From Amoebidium appalachense (taxonomy: Eukaryota > Ichthyosporea): a DNA stretch of 64,000 nt. Of the stretch, positions 53,223-64,000 are shown one piece after another. Location: contig CAVNZM010000002.1 of assembly GCA_963693365.1 (NCBI GenBank), positions 11,160,001-11,224,000 of the forward strand, given 5' to 3'. The notes below the pieces were generated by a model, which saw nothing but the letters and a program-made list of their open reading frames with translations, was not told where the DNA came from and did not search any database. A program made the position numbers and the translations under genes. Each line of letters opens with the position of its first letter. The first letter of the stretch is position 1.

Positions 53223-53439
53223 TGATATGTTTCAAACGGATGGTCGACCGTCGTGTGGAGAGTGCAGGCAACGTCTTCGGTTATTTAGTAGGGATGTGTA
53301 TCTTGCTAATCTTTCTAATACTGTACACCTATATAACCGTCTTAGTATATTTTGCACATAAATTCGCCCTTTGTCTGAATACGGGTTGCCCTTGCTAGCT
53401 AGGCACCTCCTGATACTGTTGATAATGTCCTCCAATCAA

Positions 53440-53976
53440 TGGTTCGATTCGTGTCAAAAGCCAGATTGCCAGATTGCCAGATTAAAAACCGCCTCGCCAC
53501 AAATGGTTATTCGTCGATCGATCGAATCGGAACGTAAAATTTTGATGGCATTCCAGAAAGGCTAGATTTCGGTCCGGTTCTTGTAGAGCTAAAATCTAGC
53601 TTTTTGGGTCAAGAAGGCACTTGCCATTTTGCGCGGTAATAGAATATCTTGGCTTATCTTAATGAACAATAATAGTTTTGAAATATTATTTAAATAATTT
53701 TTATTTTGTTAAATGGGCATTTATTACCAAGTTTTATGCATTTTTGAAAAGCTATACTAATAAGGCAAAACGCCTAGGATTGGATACGAACTTTATATGG
53801 TGCTGGCGTGGCCAATCGTAAGGCGCAGGGTCAATCTGGCAATCTGGGGGGGGGGGGGGGGTCGCCAGATTCTGGAATCTGGAAGAGGGGTCAAATTGAA
53901 TCTGGCCTTAAATTTTTGTTTAAATTCTGGCATTCTGACAATCTGGCAATCTGGCTTTTCACACGAATCGAACCAA
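53440..53976. mobile_element. MITE-like inverted-repeat insertion within the retroelement
   Basis: The left end TGGTTCGATTCGTGT...AAAAGCCAGATTGCC (from 53440) is repeated in inverse orientation at the right end (to 53976), with one mismatch in the first 33 bases. CCAGATTG units are iterated just inside both ends. The interior is about 470 bp, AT-rich, with no ORF of note. The retroelement reading resumes on the far side (HWASQLVVRFSL). No clear target duplication is seen. Confidence 0.75.
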
Positions 53977-53981
53977 TAGAT

Positions 53982-54479
53982 GATTTCCACTGGGCTTCAC
54001 AACTTGTTGTACGTTTCTCACTGATCTTTCCACAGGCCCTCCCAAGACGCCTTTTTGATTCTCTCTACGCACTCACACCACCATCACAACGCGTACACGA
54101 ATTAGCCCTTAAATTTCACGAGCACATCACCCGCCTGTCCGCTTGTGCCCCGGACCACCCGCTCTTCCGGCTACAAGCATCCCCGCCGGACTCCCCCCTC
54201 TACCTCTTCCCTTCCACATCGTCTCTGCCCATTGTCGAGCGTTATGCGGAATGGCTGGCGACCCCACCGGAGGTACGGCTAGATCATAGTGTGAATATGA
54301 ATAGTTTCAAGTCTATGGCTGATAGATATCTTTTTACTCTACGTGTGGAGTCCCTTCCTGTGTTAGGACCGCAAAAACACCAACTATATATAGCTACTAG
54401 TAGCCTATATAGCTATATGGCGGATACGGTTAGAGATCTAGAGAGAGTCTCGTTCCTACATAGATTCGTTTATTCGTAA
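53982..54479 (+). pseudogene. C-terminal segment of the retroelement ORF
   Basis: An open frame reads through HWASQLVVRFSLIF, PQALPRRLFDSLYALTPP and YAEWLATPPEVR to a TAA at 54477-54479. Together with upstream text around 53280-53436 (NLSNTVHLYNRL), it fits the region that follows the RT in such elements. No endonuclease motif can be identified. Confidence 0.5.
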
Positions 54480-55452
54480 TGTGGTGTGTTGTAAAAACGC
54501 AAAGATGATTATAATTATGGCTTGACGGTGTAATCGGTTTCTGGTGTCTCCTGCTCGTATGTGTAACATGTGTGGGGGGCGGTTTACTCGCGGATGCATA
54601 TCTATCAATAATTGTAACATAATAGAACCAGAGGTTGTTGGCGGTTTTATTCTCTTTTCTCCCTCTCTTCCTCAATATATCCGTTAAAAATGACTATCCT
54701 AGATCACCTTATTAATGCTGCACAGTATGATATTGTGACACGGTGCCTTATTCACTTTCTTTCGGAGCTACCGACGCTAGCCTCTGCTTACCCATAATAT
54801 GTAATAATAGGGGTGTCGTATGCTACGATGGCGCTAATTGTTGCCTTGCATGTACATATGTCACTAGCTGCATTTGATTGGCTGCGCTGGAAAACACAGT
54901 AGGCCGTCGAGTGTGGCTGGGCCCCCGGCAGTGTCCACGGAATAAAAAGTGTGTAAACCCCCCACCCAGATCTTCGAACACACAGTAAAGTAAATAGCAC
55001 TGACAGTAGAAAAAGCACAAGCAGGGTGCACGTGAGACGCACACACAGGAATCATGAGGCCCTTTTTCGGGACCGGGTGCCACTGCAATCTTTTCTATGT
55101 TTTTTTGCACCTCCGGTCACCGGTACACGGCGGCAGTGTTGTATACATAGTCAGGACACCGGTAGTCCTTACTCGATAACCCATTGTTTATGTACATCAT
55201 TAGTAAGTAACAAACCTCCCCCCCCCCCCCCCCTCCCCCCCCCCCCCCCCCAAAAAAAAAAAAAAAAAAAAAAAGCTATTGCCAGAGAATTGCCACATGC
55301 ATAGGTATACGGCAAGAGCACCGCTCTGAGTCACTGATGGGCATAGAGATCGCAAAGCTGGCAACACATATCTTAGAACGCTGTGTATGACGTGGACAAT
55401 AAATAATTACAGGGGCAGCCTAATACCATCTATGCTAGTGTATCCTAAATTC
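54480..55452. other. Spacer, retroelement to PBDC1 3' end
   Basis: Mixed-composition DNA with a poly-C/poly-A block at 55217-55274. No gene is supported. Confidence 0.55.
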
Positions 55453-55647
55453 CTACTCTGCTTGGGTGGTTGTGCCCGGAGCCTCTGCCGCCTCGAACTC
55501 CTTCTTTGCCTCCTCCTGCTTCTCTTCCGGCGCAAATTTGCACACGGCCATGTTGTCGCCCTCACGGTTGCGTGCAATCTCAATGGCATAGAACTGCACA
55601 CGTGGCACTGTGTGTGTGTGTTTGTGGAAGTGTTTGTGTGTGTGTGT

Positions 55648-55681
<34 letters not shown>

Positions 55682-55742
55682 ATGTTGTGTGCGTGCGTGC
55701 ATGCACGTGCATGTTGTGTGCGTGCGTGCGTGCACGTGCATG

Positions 55743-55797
<55 letters not shown>

Positions 55798-56003
55798 ATG
55801 TGTTTGTGTGTGTGCTGCGTGTGTGTGTGTACTTGTGCTTGTGTGAGGGCGCACACCTGTGTATTTGTGTACGCAAGTACCAAAACGGGGCAAAAGAGAA
55901 TAAGAGTCAAGACAGCACCTAGGGCATCACGTAGCTGTTTACAATGGCAATCAGGGATTTGACGTCTTTCTTTTTTTTTAGATACGTGAATGGGCTGGGG
56001 GCA

Positions 56004-56036
<33 letters not shown>

Positions 56037-57222
56037 GAGGCTGTGTGCAAGTGCACCTTCATTTAGCCTCCCCCCCCCCCCCCCCCCCCCCCCACCCCGG
56101 TGTCTTAGTGGTGTTGGTGTTGTTGCCGGGGTGGTGGTAGTGGTAGTGGTGCTGTGTGTGTATATGTGTGTTTGTATGTTTAATGGTGGCGGCGGGCGGG
56201 CGGGCGGGGTGGGGGTGGGTGGGGACGAAGGGGAAGAGGGGGGGAGGAGGGAGGGGGGAGAGGATGGATGGTGAGGGAAAGCAAAGACAGCAAACACAAC
56301 ACAACACGCAACATTACCGAATGTGGAGTTCTCTGGGCCGTAGTCATCTGTAGCATCGAGTCTGAGCATGGTGCCGTAGTTGAAGTCCTGCACCTTTCCT
56401 TCATAGCGGTTGCACAGGTCCCTCCAGGCCTCCTTGGAGCTGGGCGCCTTGAGTGTGTCCTCGTCAATCAGACGTACGTTGAGGTCCGGGAAGGTCTTGC
56501 GGAAATCGGCATAGATTTCATCGTCGATACTGTGTGTGTAGGGGGGGGGGGGGGGGTAAGGGATATGAGTTTTTTTGTTTTTTATTTTTATTTTATTTTT
56601 TATTTTTATTTTTTTTTGGGGGAGGGGGGAGGAGGTGGCCCGGCTAGAGGGAGGTGTAGGGGGGGGGGGGGGGGGGGGTTTGAATGCGTCAAAAAGTACG
56701 AAGTACACAAGAACAAACGGATAACACGATGCAGAATGCAAGCCATACATAAAGAGTATGCATAATAAGCAGAGATCATCCTCAGGGGGAGCCCATGCCA
56801 TCCACAGTACCCGAGTTTCCACCTATTCACCTCGTTAACGAAACCCAACTCAGATACTGTTTCACTGGGGGGCAGAAGAGATGGGGAGGGGGGAGGGGGA
56901 GGGGCGGGGGGAGGTTGATTGTGTTGAACAAATCGAAGTGGTACAGTACAACGACAGACATACAGATATGCAAAATGAACACCACAAAGAATACAACCTA
57001 AGGAAAACCCTTCATCTGAAGGGGTAGGGGTGAGGAGTGGGGGGTGTTTGTTTTCAAGGTTGATCAACACGACTACAAAGATTCCAAATATATATATACG
57101 GAGGTGAACGCAATGAGTAGAAAGAAGAGAGCATGGAGAGAGACAGAGAGAAGGGGGCAGAGAGACACACATACATACACAAGAGAGAGAGAGAAAGAGA
57201 GAGGGGGGGGGGGGGGGGGGGG

Positions 57223-57300
<78 letters not shown>

Positions 57301-57512
57301 GAACGAGAGAGTATGTGTGCGTGTGTCCCTGTGTGTGTGTGTATGCGAAAGAGAAAGAGCGACAGGGAGGTTTTTTTTTTTTTTTTTTTTTTTGGGGGGG
57401 GGGGGGGGGGTATGTATGATGGGGGAGGGGGGGGGGGGGGGGAAGAGAGACGACTCGGGTGCCTCTGCATGTGCACCAAAAAACGTGTGGCCTGTGTATG
57501 CCCCCGTGTGTT

Positions 57513-57562
<50 letters not shown>

Positions 57563-57566
57563 TGCA

Positions 57567-57601
<35 letters not shown>

Positions 57602-57619
57602 ATGTATGTGTGTGTGTGT

Positions 57620-57651
<32 letters not shown>

Positions 57652-58127
57652 ATGTGTGTTTGTTGATGTGTGTCACATGTGTGTGTAGGTGCACAATCCC
57701 AAATCACACACGTGAGAATTGCTCAGAAAAATTCTGCATGCTTGTGTCGTAGCAGATGTGTGCTTGCATTCGTGAACATGTGTGGGCTTCCAACCACAGT
57801 GTGTGTCTGTGTCTCACTTGCACGGAGTATTCTGCGGCAGCACAAACAATCTCCCAGCCCTCTAGGTCTCGCTGTGGTAATGCTTCCTTTAAACACACTA
57901 GCATGCAACAAAATAAACAGTAAAAATAACAGCCCACTGAACGGCCTTTCGTCAAAAGCATAAGATAGGCATTCCAATGACCCCCCTCCTCCCCCTTCCT
58001 TCCCCAACCTACCCCCTCCTCTCATATATAAAAAAAATCTCAGACAGACTGGCCCATTGTAACTTATCACTTGCTCGCCCCCCCCTCCCCCCCCCCCCCC
58101 TCCCCCTCCAGCCCCTCCTCCGCCCGT

Positions 58128-58163
<36 letters not shown>

Positions 58164-58760
58164 CAAAAAGAAAAGAAAAAAAAAAACACCACCCACCCAC
58201 ACCCACACCTGCCGACTGCTGGCTTTGCCACCTACCCACCCACCCATTGACCCTTCCATTACACACATACCCACCACGAAGAGATCGCTGACTTCATTTT
58301 GCCCTCCCCTCCCCTCCCCCCCCCTCCACAAAACTCCAATCACCCCCCCACCCCCAACCTCCCCCGCGTCCCCCAACGCCCTGCCTATCCCATCCCCCCC
58401 CCCCTCCCCCCAAACACACACACTCACATCAAGCTTCTACAGACAGAAAATACCCACTATTCCTCACCCAGGTAAGCCACCACCCACACCCCACATCACC
58501 ACCAAGCACACAAAGACACTTACGGGGTAAGCTTTATCTTTCTCGAGTCCACAGAGCTAATGAGGTTGAAGTATGTCTCTGCGTGTTTGCCTGCCTTGAT
58601 GGCCCATGCCGTCTCCACGTCCGCATTGTTGTGGTACTGCGCTGCCTGGGCCTCCGCACGAGCAAGGTCCGATTGCGAAAAGGCACCGCCCTTGGTGATT
58701 TTTTGCTTTGTGTTTGACGTGCGTGTTTGTGTTCGTGTGTGTGTTCGTGTGTTCGTGTGT

Positions 58761-58847
<87 letters not shown>

Positions 58848-59015
58848 CGTGTCCGCTTGTAACGGTGTGTTTGGTGTAAAGGGAGGATTGGGGGGAGGGG
58901 GGGGGGGGGGGGGGGGTATTTGTGTCCGCAATAGGTAAGTAGGGAAACCTTTCCTCCCTTTTTTTCTCTTTTCTTTCTTTTCCTTTCTTTCTTCTCTAAC
59001 GTTTTTTTCTTTTTC

Positions 59016-59046
<31 letters not shown>

Positions 59047-59503
59047 AGTGGAAGAGCACTGGCTCTTGCGAAGAAAGAGAGGGGCAGGAGGGGTAGCCGG
59101 ACGGGTGTGTGTGTGTGGGGGGGGGGGGGGGGGGGGGGGGGGGCAAGGAGGAAGGTAAAAGGGTGAAGGGGAAGGGCAGGGAGAGCATCTGTAAGCCAGA
59201 GAAGGGAAAGGGTGGCCGGAAAGGCAGGGGAGGGGGGGGGGGGATGAGAGAGAGAGAGAGAGAGAAGAAAGAAGGGGGGAGGGGGGAAGGAGATGGCCAG
59301 GGGGGAGTCTGGGTAGAAAGGGGCACAAACAGAACAGAACACAACGAAGGAATGGACACCAGAAGGCTGGGGGGGAAGGGGGGGGGGGAGGGAGAGGGAG
59401 GAAAGTTGGAGGGGGAGATGCTTGAAGAATGACCGGAAGGGTAGAGAGGAAAATGTCACAGTGCCTTTCTCGTGTGTGCATGTCTATAAACGGTGGCGGG
59501 ACA

Positions 59504-59538
<35 letters not shown>

Positions 59539-60249
59539 AACATGAAGGTGTGAGGGGAGGACAGTCAAACCTGCCAAAAATAGACGGCAAACTAGAGCAC
59601 AAAAAGAAAGGGTAACAGATGCTTTCTTCTGCTTTCAATGGGGTGTCCCCCGGTGCCCCTTTTTTACCGGGTCGGCGGGCATTCTCTCTCTCCCTATCAG
59701 TGTGCGCGTGCGTTTGGTGTGTGTGTGTGTTTGAGGGGGGGGGGGGGGGGGGGGTGGATAGCAGTGCTTGTGTGTGTGTATGTGTGTGCGCGGATGTGTG
59801 TGTGCGCGCGCGTGAGTGAGCGTTTTAGTGTGTGCGCACGTGTGTGCACGCGTGCGTGCGTGCCTGCGAACGTGCATATGTATTTGTGCGGCGTTTTGTG
59901 TTTGAGTGTATGCGGACACCTGAAGCCGTGCGTGAGGGGGACACTGACATGCGCAAGCGTGCAAGCTCACAATTGTGTGTGCGGTTCGTATTCCTATCTG
60001 CCTCACGTATGCTTTGGTCTATAGAAGAGAGAGTGTGTGTGTGTCTGCGCGTGTCTGTGTTCGCGCTGTTGGCTTAGCCTTTGTGTGGCTGCATTCGTGC
60101 TAGCGCAGTTTCGTAGCCAGGCCAAGCAGCATGGAGCAAGTCAGGCAGCATAAAGTACAAGCCAGTTTCTAGTGGGAAGAAAGTGGAAAAACATAGGATG
60201 TGCGGTGTACCTTGTGCAGAGCAGCCTCGATTTGCTTTTCAAAGTCCAT
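55453..60249 (-). CDS. PBDC1: PBDC1-type protein (yeast Ypl225w family)
   Basis: Four exons: 60249-60211 (start, 13 codons), about 58705-58524, 56529-56318 and 55607-55453 (TAG); about 195 residues. Conserved blocks in order are VETAWAIKAGKHAETYFNLI, SSVDSRKIKLTP, DDEIYADFRKTFP, WRDLCNRYEGKVQDFNYGTM, LRLD, then VPRVQFYAIEIARNREGDN, which together are diagnostic for the family. The tail is Glu/Lys-rich, as in animal PBDC1. In yeast the homologue acts as a co-translational chaperone for eEF1A; the same cytosolic role is inferred here. The acceptor of exon 2 is ambiguous (58705 or 58690, both phase 0), and the first exon rests on phase plus its ATG, so the first 20 residues are less sure. Exons 3 and 4 begin right after (CA)nCAG. 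Confidence 0.9.
57176..57312. repeat. (GA)n microsatellite with poly-G in PBDC1 intron
   Basis: GA runs at 57182-57200 and 57226-57312 flank about 24 G. The whole lies in the PBDC1 intron between exons 2 and 3, reading CT/C on the coding strand. Confidence 0.9.
58736..58840. repeat. (GT)n microsatellite in PBDC1 intron 1
   Basis: GT run near the 3' end of the first intron, some 30-50 bases from the two candidate acceptors of exon 2. Confidence 0.9.
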
Positions 60250-60770
60250 CTTAGCGTCTTCAGCGTTTCCTTTTCGTGACCCCTTTCCTGTTGTGAATGA
60301 AGCAGTGCACGTGTTACATTGAGATTGCTTTTTCCAGGAGCCGATGAAGTTGCATGATATAATTGGTCCAGGATCATGAATGTCTAATGGCGTAACACAC
60401 AGAAACTCTGTGTGTTCCGGCAAAGTAAGCAAAGGAGTAGACAACATGGATTGGCTGTATTGTCTCCTGTTACGCAACTGCCGCAGTGCCGCGGGGCAGC
60501 CGCAACAGCGCTAGCCTACAGGCAGACAGGGGCAACTCCGACGCTGTACAGCCTTCTGAGGACTTGCGTTTTGGGAAACCAGCTGTCATGATAAAAATTT
60601 AAGTTTGGAAACTTCAAGCCTGCTGATAGCTCGCACCAGATTTGGAGTGCCGGCATCTTGGGGATGATGTCCTCAAATGCACGTGAGCTACCGGTGGCCG
60701 GACGCCCTCAGGTGCCTCATCTTCCATGGCCAAAGAGGCTATGTATTGTGATTTGGGTAAAGATGCAAAT

Positions 60771-60869
60771 GAGCCGAACCAAGGTCAAGGATGATCCCAG
60801 AGGAATCTAGACAGAAGCAATTGAGCCGAACCAAGGGTCAAGGATGATCCAGAGGAATCTAGACAGAAG
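60771..60869. repeat. Tandem duplication, 47-bp units
   Basis: 60771-60817 and 60823-60869 both run from GAGCCGAACCAAGG to GGAATCTAGACAGAAG. They differ by one extra G in the GG(G)TC stretch and one fewer C in GATCC(C)AG. Confidence 0.95.
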
Positions 60870-61032
60870 TGAGGAGTCGGCGGGGAGATAGTACTAGTTT
60901 TGGCTGCGCATGCAGCTGTGGAATGTGTATATAGGACAGGGCGAAGCCGGGGAAACAAGATAAAAAGTCAGCGGTGTACATGTACATATGTGCCTGCGTG
61001 AGTACGTGTACGTGCTTGCGTGCGTCACGGTT

Positions 61033-61033
61033 C

Positions 61034-61118
<85 letters not shown>

Positions 61119-61147
61119 CGTGCGTGTGTGTGTGTGTGTGTGTGCGT

Positions 61148-61182
<35 letters not shown>

Positions 61183-61309
61183 CATGTGTGCGTGCGTGCG
61201 TGCGTGCGTGTGCGTGCGTGCGTGCGCGCGCGCGCGCCTGTGCATGTGTGTGTGTGTGTGTGTGTGGGTGTGGGTGGGTGGGTGGGTGGGTGAGTCACAG
61301 TGTGTGTGC

Positions 61310-61355
<46 letters not shown>
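61033..61355. repeat. (GT)n array with TGCG islands
   Basis: Pure GT at 61033-61113, then TGCG-rich and GGGT-rich variants, and another pure GT run at 61317-61355. Confidence 0.9.
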
Positions 61356-61357
<2 letters not shown>

Positions 61358-61700
61358 CTGTGTAGATGTGCTTTTTATACTCGATGGAAAACCCGCGCCA
61401 TCCTCGTTAGTCGTGTTGTTAACACGTCGATCCAAATCTTTTTCAGTTGGCCAGCCAACCCAGCCAACTCCAAACACTGGCATCGAGTTATTATGGTGGT
61501 GCCCGTGCACACCATCTACCTCAGACTACAGGAAACTTTAAGTCAACACTACACTCCACACCACCTCGGCCCATTGTCGAGGCTGGGGTCAAAATCCTGA
61601 GCGGCTAAGGTGTACCAATAGTTAGGATGGGTAATGGTGTGTTGGCTTAGCTAATGGTACCGTAGCACCCTAGATGTAGTCCATACTAACGATAATTCCT

Positions 61701-61760
61701 CTGAGGGCCCTAGGGGCGCTCTGAGGGCCCTAGGGGCGCTCTGGGGGCCCTAGGGGCCCT
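61701..61760. repeat. Three tandem copies of a 20-bp unit
   Basis: Units at 61701, 61721 and 61741, consensus CTGAGGGCCCTAGGGGCGCT; the third carries two changes. Each unit has nested palindromes (GGGCCC, CCTAGG). Confidence 0.95.
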
Positions 61761-62504
61761 CTACGGGAACAAAACGGGATAAAACAGAAAACTCCGCGTC
61801 TCCTCGGCCTAAAACCACTTCGCAATCATGTAATTACAGCAATTTGCAAGAGGGTGCTACTTTGTGACATCTAACCCAGCCTTTGTGAATCAAGTTGTGA
61901 TCCGTCATCAAACTTGAGGGCCACTGGTGGAAATGCAGGGAAAGCAGAGCTCGGGGGACGGGGAAGATAAAATTTCTTTCTTTTTATTTCATTTTTTACT
62001 TTATTTCTTTTTTATAGCCTTCTACATTTTTTACTAAGGGAAAGGTGATCTTAAGCTTGTTGTCCTACTACACAGTCTACAACACCACTGTAGTCATCCT
62101 CTGTACCACCCCATGCGCACGACGGATTGGCCGTAAACTTGTGTCTTTTTGCCTTTTCAGTGCCCGTATGAACAGCGTAACATGAAGGCACTTACACCTT
62201 CCTCTCAACCCCTCCCATCCCGCTCCCCCCAACCACCCCCTCCCTCTACTCCCCTCCCCCCCCCCTCCCGCCCTCCCCCCCTCTCTCTCTCCCCGGCCCG
62301 TCCACCCGGATCCCGTGTCCCCCCCCCCTACCCCCCCCCCCCCCCCCGCGCAAACCTCAGGCCCCATTCCACCCCTGCTTCTTCCATTCTTCCCTCCCTC
62401 CCCCCCTCCCCCCCCCCCCCCCCCCCCCCCCTCCCCTCGCTCTCTTCCCCATGCTCCTAGTACATAACGAGGTCTTCTAACACTGCATGGTGTTCAAATG
62501 AGAC

Positions 62505-62905
62505 ATAATACCGTGTGTCCTGCCAGCAATGCTCACATGCTAATCAATAATTATATCTTTTAGGACCAATATCCCACAATCAAGCAACCCGAAAGAGGTC
62601 ACTAATATAATTACCACACGGGTCCATATATGTTGGCGGCCAGCCATTTGGGACCATGAATTCACGTGCTCAGACGAGCTGTCTGCAGCAACTTCATCGC
62701 AAGTATAATACCATGGCGGGAATGGCCGCCTCCTTATAGTGGCCTAAGTCTATGATTGAACGCTGATTGTCACACAGGCTGTGGTTACGGGGCTGCATTT
62801 CGGCCAAGGCAGTGTGTACACACAACGTGTTGGCATTCGTTGAGCGGGGGTTTTTTTACTTTTTTTGTTTTTTTCACTTGTTGTTTCGTGCCGTTGTTCA
62901 TACAA
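62505..62905 (+). repeat. Diverged direct repeat, copy 1
   Basis: About 400 bp similar to 63601-64000 in the same orientation. Shared anchors include TGCCAGCAATGCTCACATG, TTAGGACCAATA and TGTTTCGTGCCGT at corresponding positions. Copies differ by many substitutions and small indels. Confidence 0.75.
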
Positions 62906-63283
62906 CTTCTTGACCTATACCGATTTCTTCACGTGATGATCTCACGCGCCCGGATTTTGGTGGGTAAAGAAAAAGAAAAGAAAAAAAGACCACAGCACTA
63001 GTGCAGCATTAAATGGTGCCGCCCTAGGCCTAAACCAAAGAAAGAAAGAATTTTTTTTTTTTTTTTTTTAAGGTCTGGTCAGAGAAAGACAGATTGTAAG
63101 GAGTGGAATCATTCAAGAATAGGAGACAGAATAAATGATGTAAAAAAGAAAAACTTTGATATAAATGATTTATGGAACAGTCTTGGAGTTTTGGATCAGC
63201 TTTAGCTTTAGGCATTTGTTATAAGTAGTAGAAATTGTTATTATTGCTATTCATATTATTAAGATCATTTTAAAATTACCTCT

Positions 63284-63434
<151 letters not shown>

Positions 63435-63600
63435 AGGGAGGGGGGGGGGGGGGTGGATGATTAGTAGAGGAAGTCGGGTTTAGATGGGGTGAGGCAGGGG
63501 AGAGGGTGGGTTGGGGGAGTGGGAGCGGCACCTCTCCCCCATCTCCACCCCTTCTCAGCCTCATCATAACTCTACCTGGTGTTGCAAATCATCAGAATAC

Positions 63601-64000
63601 TATGTGCCCAGAATGCCAGCAATGCTCACATGCACATTAAAACCAATCTCTTAGGACCAATACTCCCACAATCAAACAACCTAAAACAGGTGCTTATATA
63701 GTTGCCACATAGGGCCATATTTGTTGGTGGCCAGTCAGTCATGACCATGAATGACCGTGCAGAACAATTCTGCATCCCGACTCAGCACTCTGACCCTCAA
63801 ATGTGCAAGGTTCATTGCTCATTGGCTGCCCCCTTAAAGTCACCCAAGTCAAACTTTCAATGCCAGACAGCACACAGGCTTTGGCCCACGGAGTTACATT
63901 TCTGCCAGGTCAGTGCGTACACACACCGTTGGCTATGCTGTGAGCGGACCTCAGTGAATTCTTATGGTCGGTGTTTCGTGCCGTAATTTATGCCAATCCT
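63601..64000 (+). repeat. Diverged direct repeat, copy 2, runs to window edge
   Basis: Partner of 62505-62905, offset by about 1094 bp. It may continue beyond the window, so the full unit length is unknown. Confidence 0.75.

Larger units (their letters stand above)
52221..54479 (+). mobile_element. Non-LTR retrotransposon remnant
   Basis: A plus-strand reverse transcriptase and a downstream C-terminal coding block are recognisable but broken. The element is interrupted at 53440-53976 by an inverted-repeat insertion. There is no LTR. The 5' end is lost near the poly-C tract at 52194-52219; the 3' end is uncertain, at or beyond the stop codon at 54477-54479. The clade cannot be set from this fragment alone. 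Confidence 0.75.

Noticed and set aside
53433-53990. Target-site duplication for the nested inverted-repeat element
   Set aside because: Flanks (CCAATCAA and ATAGATGA) do not match convincingly; no duplication is claimed.

Overview
This is nuclear DNA from a eukaryote. Its genes are split by many introns of 0.2-3 kb, exon phases match across GT-AG junctions, and the introns and spacers are full of (GT/CA)n, (CT/GA)n and very long G or C homopolymers. I cannot name the species. CBM18, PAN and TSP1 modules joined to a spherulin-4-like glycosidase, a hAT element, a non-LTR retroelement and a large transposase/exonuclease gene fit a protist or alga better than a land plant, animal or bacterium. 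All exon models were built by hand by matching splice-site phase on both sides of each intron.

Layout. 51-4457 (-): 5' part (six exons, 381 residues) of a Ras-association-domain protein that runs off the left edge. 4981-5344: a small inverted-repeat element. 5583-8931 (+): ribosomal protein eS8 (RPS8), four exons, complete. 11159-19668 (-): a 642-residue secreted protein with three CBM18-like modules, PAN, TSP1 and a spherulin-4/GH135-like catalytic region, 13 exons. 22777-23335 (-): decayed 3' fragment of a tandem-repeat secreted protein. 23700-26883: a hAT transposon with TIRs and an exact 8-bp target duplication, carrying a broken transposase. 27767-28096 (+): signal-peptide N-terminus of the same tandem-repeat family. 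30694-38685 (-): an apparently intact six-exon, 1571-residue transposase-like protein with a DEDD exonuclease. 38893-40447 (+): decayed repeat region of the tandem-repeat family. 45034-51188 (-): alpha-SNAP, eight exons, complete. 52221-54479 (+): non-LTR reverse transcriptase remnant split by a roughly 537-bp inverted-repeat element. 55453-60249 (-): PBDC1-type protein, four exons. 60.5-64 kb: spacer with duplications and a long (AG)n tract.

How the genes relate. RPS8, PBDC1 (in yeast its homologue assists nascent eEF1A) and alpha-SNAP (NSF adaptor, SNARE recycling) are housekeeping genes. The secreted chitin-binding glycosidase and the repeat-protein fragments point to a wall or extracellular matrix. 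I see no operon-like linkage. The middle of the window (22.7-44 kb) is accessory: broken secreted-protein copies, one hAT element and the large transposase/exonuclease gene. The most unusual signals are that gene, the new domain order of the secreted glycosidase, splice acceptors built directly from CA microsatellites, and the density of long G/C homopolymers.
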